NCBI GenBank assembly: GCA_033398695.1
Contig: CM065815.1
Location: forward strand, 11,748,501-11,812,500
Reading direction: 5' to 3'
Origin: Orobanche coerulescens
Taxonomy: Eukaryota > Streptophyta > Magnoliopsida > Lamiales > Orobanchaceae
DNA: 64,000 nt
The notes beneath the pieces are model-generated. The model did no database searches and had not been told where the DNA came from. It saw nothing but the letters and a program-made list of their open reading frames with translations. The translations under genes were made by a program, and so were the position numbers. This document shows, in pieces, positions 21,164 through 32,695 of this stretch (position 1 is the first letter of the stretch; the number at the start of each line of letters is the position of its first letter).

Positions 21164-21979
21164 AGAAATAAACAACTCGGGGTACCTAGCACGCATGCTA
21201 TCCTCGGTTTCCCAAGTTGCCTCCTCGACACCATGCCTCGACCACTGCATTTTGACCAAAGGAATGGTCTTATGCCTCAGTCGCTTCTCACGGTGCTCCA
21301 AAATCTTCAGGGGACGCTCCTCGAAGGTAATATCCTCGGCGACATCGATCTCACCATAGTCGATGACGTGACTAGGATCCGGAACATATTTCCTCAACTG
21401 GGAAACGTGGAAAACGCTATGAACGTGACTCAAGGCCGAAGGTAGTGCCAAATGGTATGCCAACTCACCGACTCGCTCGAGAATATCAAAGGGTCCAATA
21501 AATCTCGGACTCAATTTCCCTTTCTTTCTGAAATGGAAAACTCCCCTTGTCGGCGACATCTTTAGCAAAACGTGGTCTCCCACCTCGAACTCCAAGGGTC
21601 GACGACGGACGACGGCATATGACTTCTGTCGACTCTGAGCAGTTAACATCTGTTCCCTATTCAATTCCACCTTCCGTCTCGTCTCTAAAGCGATATCCGG
21701 TTCGGTCCCAACCAAATCGGATGCTTCGTTCCAACAAATCGACGATCGACATCGCCGCCCATAAAGCGCCTCATACGGTGCCATCCGAATCGATGTGTGC
21801 CAACTGTTGTTGTACGTGAATTCGATCAATGGCAAATGCTCCTCCCAGTCACTGCTCCAATCGAGAGCACAAGCACGCAACATATCCTCGAACGTCTGGA
21901 TAGTGCGCTCCGACTGTCCATCTGACTGAGGATGAAAAGAAATACTCAAACGCAAACGAGTACCCAACGCCTTATGCAC
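21161..21979 (-). pseudogene. Chromovirus 1 integrase C-terminal half with chromodomain
   Basis: The 272-residue frame begins within the integrase core ([18 protein letters not shown] holds the catalytic glutamate). It continues through [20 protein letters not shown] and the GPF-type segment (LSPRFIGPFDILERVGELAY), and ends in a chromodomain-like tail (VKMQWSRHGVEEATWETE). Such tails are thought to steer integration to marked chromatin. This frame is intact to its stop at 21161-21163, but the upstream integrase is broken, so the whole protein cannot be made. Confidence 0.9.
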
Positions 21980-22140
21980 CGCCTGCCAAAAGTGCGATAC
22001 AAAATGGCCATCCCGATCCGAAACAATAGACTTTGGAGTACCGTGAAAGCCTCACAATCTGCACAATAAACACACGAGCCAACTTCTCCGAGCCCTAAGT
22101 ATCCTTGATGCCCAGAAAATGTGCCGACTTGGTCAGACGA

Positions 22141-22974
22141 TCAACAATCACCCAAACCATATTCATGCCCGATCTCGATCTCGGCAAACTCGTGATGAAG
22201 TCCATCGATATATCTTCCTATTTCCATTCCAGAACGGGAAGTGACTGCAATAACCTGGCCGGTCGCTGATGCTCGATTTTGACTTGCTGACAAGTGAAAC
22301 ATCTCGCTACAAACTGTGACCTCCTCCATCATATCATTCCACCAGAAATTCCTTCGCAGGTCCTTGTACATCTTACTCGAACTAGGATAAACGGAGTAAG
22401 GCGTAGCATGGGCCTCACACAGAATACTCTGCCTGAGTTCCGCATCGTTCGGCACACACAGACGACTCTGGAATCTCAATACACCATCTTCATGAATCAC
22501 AAACCCATGAGACTTTCCCTTAAGAACATTCTCTCGGATTTGAATAATCATCGGATCTTCCAGCTGCTTTAGTTTAATCTCATCGATCAGAGACGACGAA
22601 ATCTCTAAAGCAAAAAGTTGCCCGATAGCCCCCGGCAACAAAATCTCAACATCCCACTCGATCAAAGCCCATTGAAGCTCAGATTGAGACGTAAGGATCT
22701 CAAGTGTCCACAACGACACCGGTTTCCGACTCAAGGCATCGGCCACGACGTTCGCCTTGCCCGGATGATAAAGGATTTCAAGATCATAATCTTTAATCAA
22801 CTCTAACCACCTCATCTGCCTCATATTCAACTCCCGCTGAGCAAATATGTATTTTAGACTTTTATGATCGGTAAAAATCTGACATGCAGAGCCAAAAAGA
22901 TAGTGATGCCAAATCTTGAGCGCAACTGTCTTGATGCAAACGCAATAGTCTTGTCGTGCTGCATCAACACGCAC
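22141..22974 (-). pseudogene. Chromovirus 1 RNase H and integrase zinc-binding region
   Basis: The RNase H end is seen in [20 protein letters not shown], followed by [20 protein letters not shown] and [10 protein letters not shown], the standard gypsy join to integrase. The zinc-binding module follows ([18 protein letters not shown]), but the final cysteine pair is lost where the frame shifts (about 22300), so the HHCC finger is broken. The link to the 21161-21979 frame passes through 22000-22140, which has stops. Confidence 0.85.
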
Positions 22975-23365
22975 CTAAGACCCTAACCCGAAGCATCGTT
23001 ATAAATGGCAAACGTCCGAACCAAGCCAAGATAGGCTTAGTCCTTTCCTCCTTTTCCTGAGCAGACCGCTCATTGCCACACGGCAACGCTAATATCGGGG
23101 CTGAAGTCAAACATCTCTTCAGCTCCTCAAAACTCGACTGTCTCTCGTCGTTCCAGACGAACTTCTCGGACTTATGGAGCAACTGTGTAAGTGGCCGAGC
23201 TAGTTTCGAGAAACCCTCGAAAAACCTACGGTAGTAGCCAGCTAAACCCAAGAAACTACGGACCTCCTTCACGTTCTGAGGCGATGCCCAGTCCAACACT
23301 GCCTCAACCTTCTGCGGAACCACTCGGACCCCCTCGGCTGAAATCACGTGACCTAGAAACATCAC
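22964..23365 (-). pseudogene. Chromovirus 1 RT connection / RNase H start
   Basis: [12 protein letters not shown] and [19 protein letters not shown] mark the RT-RNase H connection of gypsy elements. It abuts the MITE at 23369, which separates it from the RT palm at 23724-24011. The segment then drifts out of frame near 23050. Confidence 0.85.
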
Positions 23366-23368
23366 TTA

Positions 23369-23723
23369 GGCCCTGTTCTTTTGGACTTATTTTTCAATTT
23401 TGATTCGATTCGATTCGATTCGATTCGAGTCCATTCGATTCGATTCAGTCCATTCAGTTCGATTCTCGATTCTTATTATTATTATTATTAATAATCTTAA
23501 TTATTATTATTGTTATTATTACTAATAATATTACTATTATCGTTGTTGTTGTTAATTACTATTATTATTATTATTTACCATTATTATTATTATTATTATT
23601 TACCCTTAATATATATTTCAGTTCAGTTCAGTTCAGTTCAGGTCCATTCAGTTCAGTTCAGTTCAGTTCAGATCCATTCAGTTCAGTTCAGTTCAGATTC
23701 ATTCAGTCCAAAAGAACAGAGCC
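23369..23723. mobile_element. PIF/Harbinger-like MITE (355 bp), TSD TTA
   Basis: The ends are inverted repeats: GGCCCTGTTCTTTTGGACT on the left and AGTCCAAAAGAACAGAGCC on the right. TTA lies on both sides (23366-23368 and 23724-23726), the 3-bp duplication typical of PIF/Harbinger elements. There is no coding potential. The inside is simple-sequence DNA: (GATTC)n at 23400-23460, (ATT)n at 23470-23600 and (CAGTT)n at 23620-23700. It splits the chromovirus pol gene between the RT palm and the RNase H connection. Confidence 0.9.
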
Positions 23724-24450
23724 TTACTTCAGCCAGAACTCACATTTCGAGAACTTTGCATTGAGTTGCTTGGTCCTCAAAATGTCTAACACTACTCGCA
23801 AATGATACGCGTGTTCCTCCTCGTTCCTCGAATAAATAAGGATATCGTCAATGAAGACGACGACACACTTATCCAAATACTCAATAAAGACCTTGTTCAT
23901 CAACTGCATAGACACCGTCGGCGCATTAGTTAACCCGAAAGGCATAACTACAAATTCATAGTGTCCGTATCTCGTCCGAAAAGCTGTTCTCGGCACGTCG
24001 GACTCCTTCACCGAAGCTGATAGTACCTCGATATCAAGTCAATCTTCGAGAATACCACAGCTCTCTGCAACTGATCGAACTATTCATCAATCCTCGGCAG
24101 AGGATACTTGTTCTTGATGGTCACCTTGTTTAGCTCGCGATAGTCGATACACAAACGCAGTGAACCATATTTTTTCCGAAAAAACAAAACCGGTGCGCCC
24201 CAAGGCGAAGCACTAGGTCGAATATACCCCGACTCAAGAAGCTCACTCAGCTGCTTTTTAACTCAGCCATCTCTGAAGGTGCCATGCAATACGACGCCTT
24301 CGAAATCGGAGCCGCAACCGGCTCTAACTCGATAGCAAACTCCACCTCACGGTCCGGTGGCAACCCCGGTAACTCGTCAGGAAAGACGTCAGGAAACTCA
24401 CTAACAACTGGAATCGATAAAAGCTCGACTCCACCACTCTCCGCTTTCAA
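23724..24450 (-). pseudogene. Chromovirus 1 reverse transcriptase
   Basis: On the minus strand the RT begins with [20 protein letters not shown] and passes through a damaged middle (stops near 24050 and 24100). It resumes with [35 protein letters not shown] and the catalytic box [11 protein letters not shown], where the FIDD variant keeps both aspartates. The stop right before the MITE lies in the TAA that became the MITE target. Confidence 0.9.
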
Positions 24451-24462
24451 GGCATAACACCA

Positions 24463-25152
24463 CTAATCAGTACACCCCTTTCGCAGGAGTCTCATCGCCT
24501 TCAAGGCATTAATAACGAACTTCTGGTTTCCCCTCTTTCGCCCTGCGAAAGAGTGCTCGGTGCCGTCCTCGGCTAACATAGTGATGATCTTCGTGTGGTA
24601 GTTTATGATCGCACCATGCCGCTCGAGCCAATCATCCCCGAGAACTAAATCCTCACCCTCAATTCCCACAACAATAAGATTAGAGGGCCAAACCCTCTCA
24701 CAAATAAGCACAGAATAGTCTCGAACCTCCTGATCACCAACGATCCTATCACCGCTAGGAAGCTTAACGATGGAAGGCTCACAAGGTGTCAAATAGTCGA
24801 GACTCAAACGACGCACACACTCCAGAGATATGAACGAATGCGTAGCACCAGAATCGAAAAGCACACTGACAGGATGAGAATGAATATGAACGGTACATGT
24901 CGCCACAGTAGCCGCTGGATCATCGGCCCTCCTCATCTCATAGACACGCGGGTGGGCGTAGCCGACACTAGAAGCTCCTCCTCTAGCGGGCTGACCCCGA
25001 CCTCTCCCTCGGCTGGCACTCGGTGGAGACTGCGGAGCAAACGAGCCCTGGTTCACACTCGGCTCCCTAGGCACTGGATGAGAAGAACGGGCACCGCGAA
25101 TCTGTCTGATCTGTTCACAAAAGTATGACAAGTCAACTGCGGACGAGGACAC
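24463..25152 (-). pseudogene. Chromovirus 1 protease
   Basis: A retroviral-type aspartic protease: LFDSGATHSFISLECV carries the DSG catalytic triad, and VVGIEGEDLVLGDDWLERHG is the conserved gypsy protease C-terminus. It cleaves the Gag-Pol precursor inside the particle. The frame is open for 229 residues and overlaps the end of gag in another frame, so a frame change separates it from the zinc knuckle. Confidence 0.9.
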
Positions 25153-26123
25153 TCCCGGTTCTTATGGCCCGATAAGCCACAGTTAAAGCATATGAGTTCA
25201 CGAACGGAGGTTCTAGCAGCACCTCGAGAACTCCCAGAAAAATGAGCCGAACCGCCTGCAGGAACATTCGCATACTGAGGTTTCTGCTGGCCTCCGCCCT
25301 TGTGACCAGAAAAATTTCCGACGGACTTCTGCTTCTTGCTCTCACGAGCCGCTTCACTGGCCGTCACCTACATATCATACGCAAGAGCCCTATTCTGATA
25401 ATCCTTCAAAATGGTGCAGACGAGCCCAGACATATAATCTCGAATTGACAGTTTCATCCGTCTGGAAAAGTGAAAAATTTTGTCACTCTCCTCGACAACT
25501 TGGGTCTTCACGTAGCCCAACTCCTTGTTGAAATCGGCAATAGCTTGAGAAACAGGAATATCCCGAGGCTGAGCATCATAAAAGGCATGAACCTGAGCCT
25601 ATCTAACCGGCCACGGGCAATATTCGGTCTCCATTAGGTCCTTGAATTCCACCCACGAAGCAACGTGGTCCTTAGGCCCAACAGCCTCCCACCAGTCAGT
25701 AGCGTCCCAAGTGAGAAAGTACTGGGCAATAGGGACCTTGCGGTCCTCGGGACAGTTGGTGGCAACAAAGACTTTAGATATCTCCTTGATCCACCTCTCC
25801 CAGCCGATCGGGTCTGAAGCTCCCAAAAACTGAGGAGGATGCATCTTGATGACATCCTGAAGCCAACGATCTGCTCCACCCCGATTAGCGTGGGCCGGAT
25901 TCGGGTTCTGAACCGCCTGAGCTATCACCGCCATTTGGTTCACCATTTGTTGCATAACGGCTGCAACACCAAGGTCAGTGCTATCTTGAGAAGAAGCATG
26001 GCTATGACGGTCACCTGTGCTGACGGCTCCCGAAGAATGTGACGTGGCCACCCCACCGGCTGCCTCACATCCCCGGCCGCGTCCACGGCCACGACCACGA
26101 CCACGACCTCTTCCAGCATCCAT
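25053..26123 (-). pseudogene. Chromovirus 1 Gag
   Basis: I take the ATG at 26123-26121, which gives a start MDAGRGRGRGRG with an arginine/glycine-rich leader. The body has QFLGASDPIGWERWIKEI and YFLTWDATDWWEAV, matching the retrotransposon gag domain, then RMKLSIRDYMSG. The end is a zinc knuckle CFNCGLSGHKNREC (CX2CX4HX4C, about 25140-25190). Stops at about 25602 and 25367 break it. Gag forms the particle and packages the RNA. Confidence 0.9.
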
Positions 26124-26345
26124 CCTGGTGTTAAAAGGTGGCAAAAAGCAACTCGATGATAAGTAAGAGAGGAAAACAACCACAGTTCAAGAAACGGAAA
26201 TACGGTATGAGAAAATAAAGAATCGAGTAAGGAAAACTTACGAGCACTGGAAGTACCGAGATGCTAGCAGCGGTGTGACAATGTGAAAAACAAAACGCAA
26301 CTAGACCCAAATAACCGACAAGCCTAGGTATCCATAAACCTAGTC

Positions 26346-26357
26346 GCTCCGATACCA
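26346..26357 (-). promoter_or_regulatory. Primer-binding site of chromovirus 1
   Basis: The complement reads TGGTATCGGAGC, one base off the common tRNA-Met site TGGTATCAGAGC, and lies five bases inside the 5' LTR boundary at 26363. Confidence 0.85.
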
Positions 26358-26362
26358 TTTTC

Positions 26363-28463
26363 TGTAACACCCCCGAGATATTCAAGGATATTACAGTGTC
26401 GTGGACCCCTACATGGGACCCACCAGGCTAGACACGAATTACTATAGTAAAAACACACGTCATCCAGATGAAAATCAAATAACACGCCCGGTACAACTGG
26501 CGGAACTAATCAACACCGACAAACAAAATTAACTTCCACAAATAGAAATCACAATCCGAAAGGAAAAACCTAAGTACTCGCGAGTACCATCTATAAGTTC
26601 ATAAACTATACAGCAACCATATCGAAACGAATAACAAAAATAAAAAGACTCAAATGCACATGTCAACGACCCTGGCCAACATCCTCGTACTGTCCCAGCG
26701 CCCGCTCGTCAGGCTGAACATAACCTGAAATCCATAACAAGAATTTCCCCAAAACGGGTCCCCAAAGGGGTTAGCAATTACACTAGTACAAGTAATCAAG
26801 GTAAACCATTCGCTTACACATTTCATAGCACAATGCACCAAATTCATTTCAAAACTAAAACCAGACATGTCTTTTCCGGAAATAAACAGTCAATCAATTT
26901 GCCTTGGGAACACGGCTATACAATAGATCCCGCTCGAGGCCTCTAAGGACCCTCCTGAGCTGGCCATATCATAAAACAAATCACGCACGCGCATCGCCGT
27001 GGGAATATAGCTATACCATTGATCCCGCTCGAGGCCTCTAAGGACCCTCCCGAGCTGGCTAGTGAAACAAACTCATGAATCCAGGGCTATACCATTGGAT
27101 TCTATCGAGGCCCCGTCGGACCCTCCCTAGGTGACCAAAGCACACACAATGTACATCACCATTTCATGTTAAGCATAAAGGTTTCCGAAAATACTTGCCT
27201 TGAATAATTGACGAAGCAACGAACGAAAAGGAAAATCACCGACGAACGCTAGGAACCAACGAAACCGAACCTAACGATTTGAAGAATACAATCACAACCA
27301 TTTCTAAACGAACATGGAAATGGAATACACCCGAAACCTGCCTACGATTCATGTATATTCGTACAAGAACAACAATGAGGGCGGACCACAACCAAACCCT
27401 CCCGATTACGCAAAACCACGAAATATACCATGAATTCGTAGGAAAACTAAGGATATCAACAAGATTAATCATATTCATCATGAATTAACCAACAAAACGG
27501 AACGAATCGTACAAAACGTGAAAACCCCCAAATCTCCCCCAAAATAGGGTTCTAGAAGATTTACCTTGATTCAAGAGGTAGAAGATGATTAAATGATGAT
27601 AATCTGGTGTTAGAGACTCAAGATCTTGAATAAATGATGATAATTGCCCCACTCCAATCGCCCAGCTCTCTGTGGAGAAAAGGAAAGAAGAAAAAATGAA
27701 CTATTCCGGGTCAACTCCCTAGTTTTTATAGCGAGGGAGCGTTAGCATGCGCTAACCTTTAAAAGTTAGCGTGCGCTAACAGGCGAAACTCCAGTCCAAA
27801 AAGTTAACACCCCAGTCCAGGACATAAAGTTCTGGACCGTTAGCGTGCGCTAATTGCCTCTCGGTAGCGCGCGCTATCGGGCCATAGCGTGCACTACCTG
27901 GACATCAGTCGAGTCCAGAAGTAACCTGCCCAGTACTGGACTGTCGCGTTAGCACGCGCTATCGGACACCTAGCGCGCGATAGTCCTCGACAATAACGTG
28001 CGATAGAACAAACGTAGCGTGCGCTAAACTGTTAGTCCAGAGGACTGAGATCAGAAACAGGCTCACTGCCACTGCCAGGGCTCAACTCACTAGCGCGCGC
28101 TACCAACAAGCGTAGCATGCGCTACTGATGGATGCTTAGCGTGCACTATACAATAATATTAGCGCGCGCTAGGCACAGGATAACAACGGTCCTAAATACT
28201 GAAACACGACCGAAGCATCAAACGGAACAACATAATACGCATGATAACATACAATGGATTCACGGCAACCCCGAAACGACGGTTCCGAACAACAATTACG
28301 AGAATCAGATCAATAAGCGAATGAGAAGTTAACAATTGCGGAATTGAGTAAAATAAATCCGAAAATAAGTATTCTCGAGATACACATACGGTTACACACG
28401 AGCCATCAAGACAAGAAAAGCACCACGAGAAAGTACTGGGAAAAGAAAAATGCAGATATTACA
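26363..28463 (-). repeat. 5' LTR of chromovirus 1 (2,101 bp)
   Basis: Pairs with 18987-21125. It carries the modules (26900-27135), the TATA box complement (27723-27730) and the second copy of the palindrome array (27735-28175). Several palindromes differ from the other LTR by single C-to-T or G-to-A changes, as expected if their CpG sites were methylated. Confidence 0.95.
27735..28175. repeat. U3 palindrome array, 5' LTR of chromovirus 1
   Basis: Same order of TAGCGYGCGCTA motifs as 20387-20830. One copy present near 20524-20550 is partly lost here. Several arms have decayed to TAGCATGCGCTA or CGATAG. Confidence 0.9.
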
Positions 28464-29460
28464 TGAACAAGAGGAAACAAAGTCAACAAGCCCAAAGAAA
28501 CATGGAGAGAGAGGTATGCCACTGAACTTTGTTCCTCCAGTTTTGAAAAATGGTGAACCAATTGCTTGCTTATCTAGAAGTGATGTTGAGCTGGAGATTT
28601 TGAAATGGAGAAGTGCTACTATTGTTTATGTTCTAGGGGAGAACCCTTCTATTTCATTTCTCAGAACTTTCCTAATGAAGCAGTGTGATATTCTTGAACC
28701 TGAGATCTATTATCATAACGAGGGATATTTTGTGGTGATATTGAAGTCAGTTGAGGAAAGAGATAATATACTGAACTATGCACCTTACACTATCTCTAAC
28801 AGACCAGTGATTATGAAGAAATGGGAGGTATATTTCTGTTTGAGAATGAAGTCTTAAAAGTTGTACCGTTGTGGGTGCAACTACCTAATCTACCTTTACA
28901 TTGTTGGGGAGCTAGTTCATTGAGTTGTATTGGGAGCATTCAGGGAAAGCCAATATGTGTTGATGAATCTACAAGTGCTCAAAACAGAATATCATACTCT
29001 GGGATGTTGGTGGAAATTGATATTACTCAACCAATAAAGTATAACATTCAGATTGAGGATGATGAAGAATAGTGTGGAACAGAGGGTGCTCTATGATTGG
29101 ATTCCACCTTATTGTAAAAGTTGCAATGTAGTTGGGCATGATTTTGCAAGAAATATGGTATCTAAACCAGAAATGAAACCTCAGGCTACAAAATGGGTCC
29201 CAAAATCAACTGAAGGGCAACAAACATTAACCACAAGCTCTGTGGTTACTCCAGCAACAGAGACTTGGCAGGTGCCTAAGAAAACAACTACTCAGACAAT
29301 TATGAGGGAGAAATCTACCAGTTCATCTATACAAATTGGAAATACTTATATACTGCTAGAGGAGGAGAATGCACACTTGTCTGAGCAACAACTTAAGCAA
29401 CAAAGTGATAAAGGAAAAGAGATAAAGGGCGGGGACCTTATCGCCTTGGTGAATAAATGA
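28464..29460 (+). pseudogene. LINE-A ORF1, DUF4283 domain and zinc knuckle
   Basis: Continues ORF1 after the chromovirus. The DUF4283 fold of plant LINE ORF1 proteins is seen in LEILKWRSATIVYVLG, RTFLMKQCDILEPEIYYHNE and APYTISNRPVIMKKW. After a frame change near 28840 come PLWVQLPNLPLHCWGASSL and ISYSGMLVEIDIT. After another near 29060 come VLYDWIPPYCKSCNVVGHDF, a CX2CX4H knuckle whose last cysteine has become asparagine. The ORF1 stop (29458-29460) overlaps the ORF2 start as ATGA. Confidence 0.85.
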
Positions 29461-29916
29461 AGACCATCTGCTGGAACGTGAGGGGCTGCAACAAGCCCTT
29501 CAAGCAAAAAGAGATTAGGCTCTTTTTGCAAAAACAAAAGGTGAAGGTGATGGCATTCTTGGAAACAAGAGTGAAAGAAAAGAAATTTGGTAAGATTTCT
29601 AAACCAATAAATAAACATTGGGACTTTTGTCACAACTATGCTGCTGCTACTAATGGAAGAGTTTAGATTGGACGGAATTATAAGAAGGTGAATCTCACAG
29701 CGAAAGGAAACTTTGCTCAAGGATTTTACTGTGACATTTTGGACTTGAGGACAGGGAAGATGATGGAGTTTGTTGCTATATATATGCCTATAACACTAAC
29801 AATCGGAGGAGGGAGCTTTGGTCTGAGATCACTGAAATATGTACTAGATCCTCATCGCCTGTACTCATCGGTGGAGATTTTTATTCAGTTTTACAAATCT
29901 CAGATAGTTTCCACTG
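29457..29916 (+). pseudogene. LINE-A ORF2, endonuclease N-terminus
   Basis: ORF2 starts MKTICWNVRGCNKPFKQKEI, the typical first strand of the LINE APE-type endonuclease, with VMAFLETRVKEKKF holding the metal-binding glutamate. A TAG at 29665 stands where a tryptophan codon is expected. The segment ends at a GDF-like motif (here VEIFIQ in another frame) where a solo LTR enters. Confidence 0.85.
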
Positions 29917-31191
29917 ATGGTTCCCCCCGAGATATTCGGGTAATATTACAGCGCCGTGGACCCTACCTGGGACCCACTAGGCTAATTTTTACACGTGACA
30001 CATCCCATTTCACAATATCCACTCAGGGAATAATGAATCTGATACAGACAATGAAGTTCAAACTAAACAACATCCAAGATCACAAGGAAATACCAGAAAG
30101 TTATACATCAACCGAAAAAGGACTTTTCTAAAGTACTCGAGTACCATTTATTATTACAAGGATGAAATGGACCAAAGAGAATAATGCTCAAAACAAAGGG
30201 AACACGACTAGCCACAGTATCACGCCTCGCCATCATCATCGTATCGCCCCAGTGCTCGCTCGTAGGGATCCTTAGAACTTGAAAAACACAAAAGGAGTTT
30301 TCCCCACACGAGAGGGGTTAGGGCAAGTATTACAAGTGAAACGTCACACCTTACACATAAAAGCATATGCACCAATTTCAAAGCCATGATAATGATTTTT
30401 CGGAAAATGTAATTATCCAAACATATCTCAATAATGACAATATCTCTTGATTAACCGTGGACTCGACAATGCGCGAATCCCTCCTCGACCCCGTCGGGTC
30501 ATCTCGGAGTGGCTAACCCAAATGTTCACGGAACCGTCATAAGTGGAACCCTCCTCGGCCCCGTCAGGCCCTCTCAGAGTGAACGAAAATAACTCTCACA
30601 CTCATATGCATTACTTTCCACATTTAAGAATATAACTTTCACAAGAATCACTTGCCTGGAATGAGAGAAAATGGTACGAACGACAAGGTACCAAGCTTGA
30701 AGGATTCGACAACTCTGAACCTAAATAAATTCGTAATCAACCATCAATAATCTATCGGTAGGAAAATAAGTTGGAATCCACCCGAAAATACTACCCACGA
30801 TACATGTATTCCGGTAATAAAACTCCTAGATGGTGAATCACACTCAACCATCCCAAATACTCAACAACTCCGGAAGTATACCAATAAATCCGTAGGAAAA
30901 CATGTATCCAACGTAGATAATCTGTACTCCACATATTCCAATACAATAGCAAGCTAACTCGAAGAGATCAGAAGGAAAACCCCCAAATCCCGAAATTCTA
31001 GGGTTATATAAAGTTTACCTTGATTTGGAGTGGTGGAGAGGATTAATAGTTGAATAGTCCGAACTAAAAGCTTGAAGATGTTGCTAGATGATTGCAGCTC
31101 GAAGAACTCTTCACAAATCGCCGGAAATCGACCGAAATCGCCCAAGGAAGGAGAAGAAATGGAAAAATGATGAATTGGGGCAGAAATGTCC

Positions 31192-31199
31192 TATTTATA
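31192..31199 (-). promoter_or_regulatory. TATA box of the solo LTR
   Basis: The complement reads TATAAATA, with palindromes (31208-31320) immediately upstream on the minus strand. Confidence 0.55.
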
Positions 31200-31207
31200 C
31201 TAAAGGC

Positions 31208-31320
31208 AGCTTAGCATGCGCTAGCATCTAAGAATAGCGCGCGCGAACGGGTTCACTGGGAAGTCCAGTGAACTCTGCCTGCATCGTTAGCGTGCGCTAC
31301 GTATGTTGTAGCGTCCGTTA
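31208..31320. repeat. U3 palindrome array of solo LTR, part 1
   Basis: Four TAGCGTGCGCTA-type motifs before the Athila-like insertion point; the array resumes at 37896. Confidence 0.8.
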
Positions 31321-32385
31321 ACGCCTTATGATGGACAAATTAAATACTCGCAAGTGTACGAATCGCTTTTGTAGGAAGCGGCAAGTAACTCCGAGGTCGA
31401 TCTCTCGAGGAATTGGAAACGGTTTAAAGTTCGATATTGTTCGGCAAATAGTTGAATGAACAAAAGTATAATAAATTAAAATACATCATTGGTTTAATTG
31501 GATTACAATACTAACGCATAAAATTAAAATAAACTAAGTGATAACAACACCAATTTGATCGTCGGATAAATGAGAGATAACAATAATGAGATTGATATGG
31601 GGATTTAGAGTCACCGACACACACGTAATCAATTATTAGTTCCGATACTCAAATAAATAAGGTTTGGAATTATCGATTGCTCACGATTAAAAGAAATCCG
31701 TTTGATGGCGGTAATTCTAAAACTCACGATTGTTCTTAACGAAAATAAGGTAACCTCCTTTGATGGGGATGAATCCCTAACTAACAATCAATTAACCGAC
31801 TACTTTTGATGAGGTAAATCGTTAAAAGATCGCGCGAAAAAGATCGAGAACATTCACAACCACTTCTACCGGATCGTTTGATGGCGAAGACCGATAAAAA
31901 CCCTCGTTTTGAATAATAATAACAACTATGAAATAGGTTTGATGATCTAAATCAAAAATTCTTATGCGAAGAACGAACAAGAGGAACAATCCCAAACTTT
32001 ACCCGGAAAATCAAAAGGAACTAACAATCGATAACATGTGTGTGGCTATATCTAAAAACCCATATGAAAAGATTAGCTACACATGATTATTTCAACAACA
32101 ATAATGGAAATTGTAAAACAAAACATGGTAGAAACTTCCCTTGTAAATGCCGAAATCGAACTCCCGATGAAGGTTTGATGATCTTCTTTCAAGAATTCAC
32201 AACAAAATGATACAAGGAATTATTATATCTCACAAATGTATTTTTCACTCCAAGAACATACAAAGAAGATGATGAAATAATCTCACTTTTTCCTCACTTT
32301 CTGGTGTTTTCTCCCTCAATCTTGTGTTTTCCCCTTAAGAATATCTCCCACAAGATAAGCATATCTCCAAATGGTCTCCACCTCC

Positions 32386-32393
32386 TTTTTTAT
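32386..32393 (-). promoter_or_regulatory. TATA box, Athila-like 3' LTR
   Basis: The complement reads TATAAAAA within GGCTATAAAAAAGG. The other LTR has it at 37170-37177. The palindrome array begins about 65 bp upstream on the minus strand. Confidence 0.65.
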
Positions 32394-32457
32394 AGCCAAA
32401 AATATCAAGAAAAGGCTTAAAGTTGTGCAAAAATGTCAAGGAAAATGACTTGCACCG

Positions 32458-32695
32458 AAAAGTGACACGGCCCGTGTCCTGGGACACGGCCGTGTCGTAC
32501 TACTCTGAAAAGGAGGAAAAGCCTTCTGTCCACGGACCCGGCCGTGTCCCATGACACGGCCGTGTTGTACTGCACAGGAAATACAAAACCGGCTGGATCG
32601 TGACTCGGTCGTGTCCCATGACACGGCCGTGTTGTACTCTTCTGCAAAATGCAATTCGTGCTGGAATGAGACCCGACCGTGTCCCATGACACGGC
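32458..32695. repeat. U3 palindrome array (GACACGGCCGTGTC class), Athila-like 3' LTR
   Basis: Four or five copies of the 14-bp palindrome GACACGGCCGTGTC or close variants, about 60 bp apart, each followed by TTGTACT or CGTACTACT. The same array is in the other LTR at 37243-37485. Confidence 0.9.

Larger units (their letters stand above)
18987..28463 (-). mobile_element. Chromovirus (Ty3/gypsy, Tekay/Del-like) LTR retrotransposon 1
   Basis: The element is on the minus strand. LTRs are 26363-28463 (5') and 18987-21125 (3'), both starting TGTAAYAYCC on one side and ending in TTACA on the other. The five-base target duplication TGAAC is at 18982-18986 and 28464-28468. The primer site complement GCTCCGATACCA lies at 26346-26357 and the purine tract at 21126-21141. 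The internal region codes Gag, protease, RT, RNase H, integrase and a C-terminal chromodomain-like segment in the gypsy order. Many stops and frame changes make it inactive. It sits in ORF1 of LINE-A, and a PIF/Harbinger-like MITE has in turn entered its pol region. Confidence 0.95.
29917..31328 (-). mobile_element. Solo LTR (chromovirus-like), left part
   Basis: It begins near TTCCCCCCGAGATATTC and GTGGACCCTACCTGGGACCC, a diverged version of the chromovirus 1 LTR end. It includes two modules with CCTCGNCCCCGTC (30480-30590) and a TATA box complement (31192-31199). It continues after the Athila-like insertion at 37890-38411. The rebuilt length of about 1.93 kb is close to the 2.1-kb LTR of chromovirus 1. 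No internal region or second LTR goes with it, so I call it a solo LTR; its exact ends and target duplication are unclear. Confidence 0.7.
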
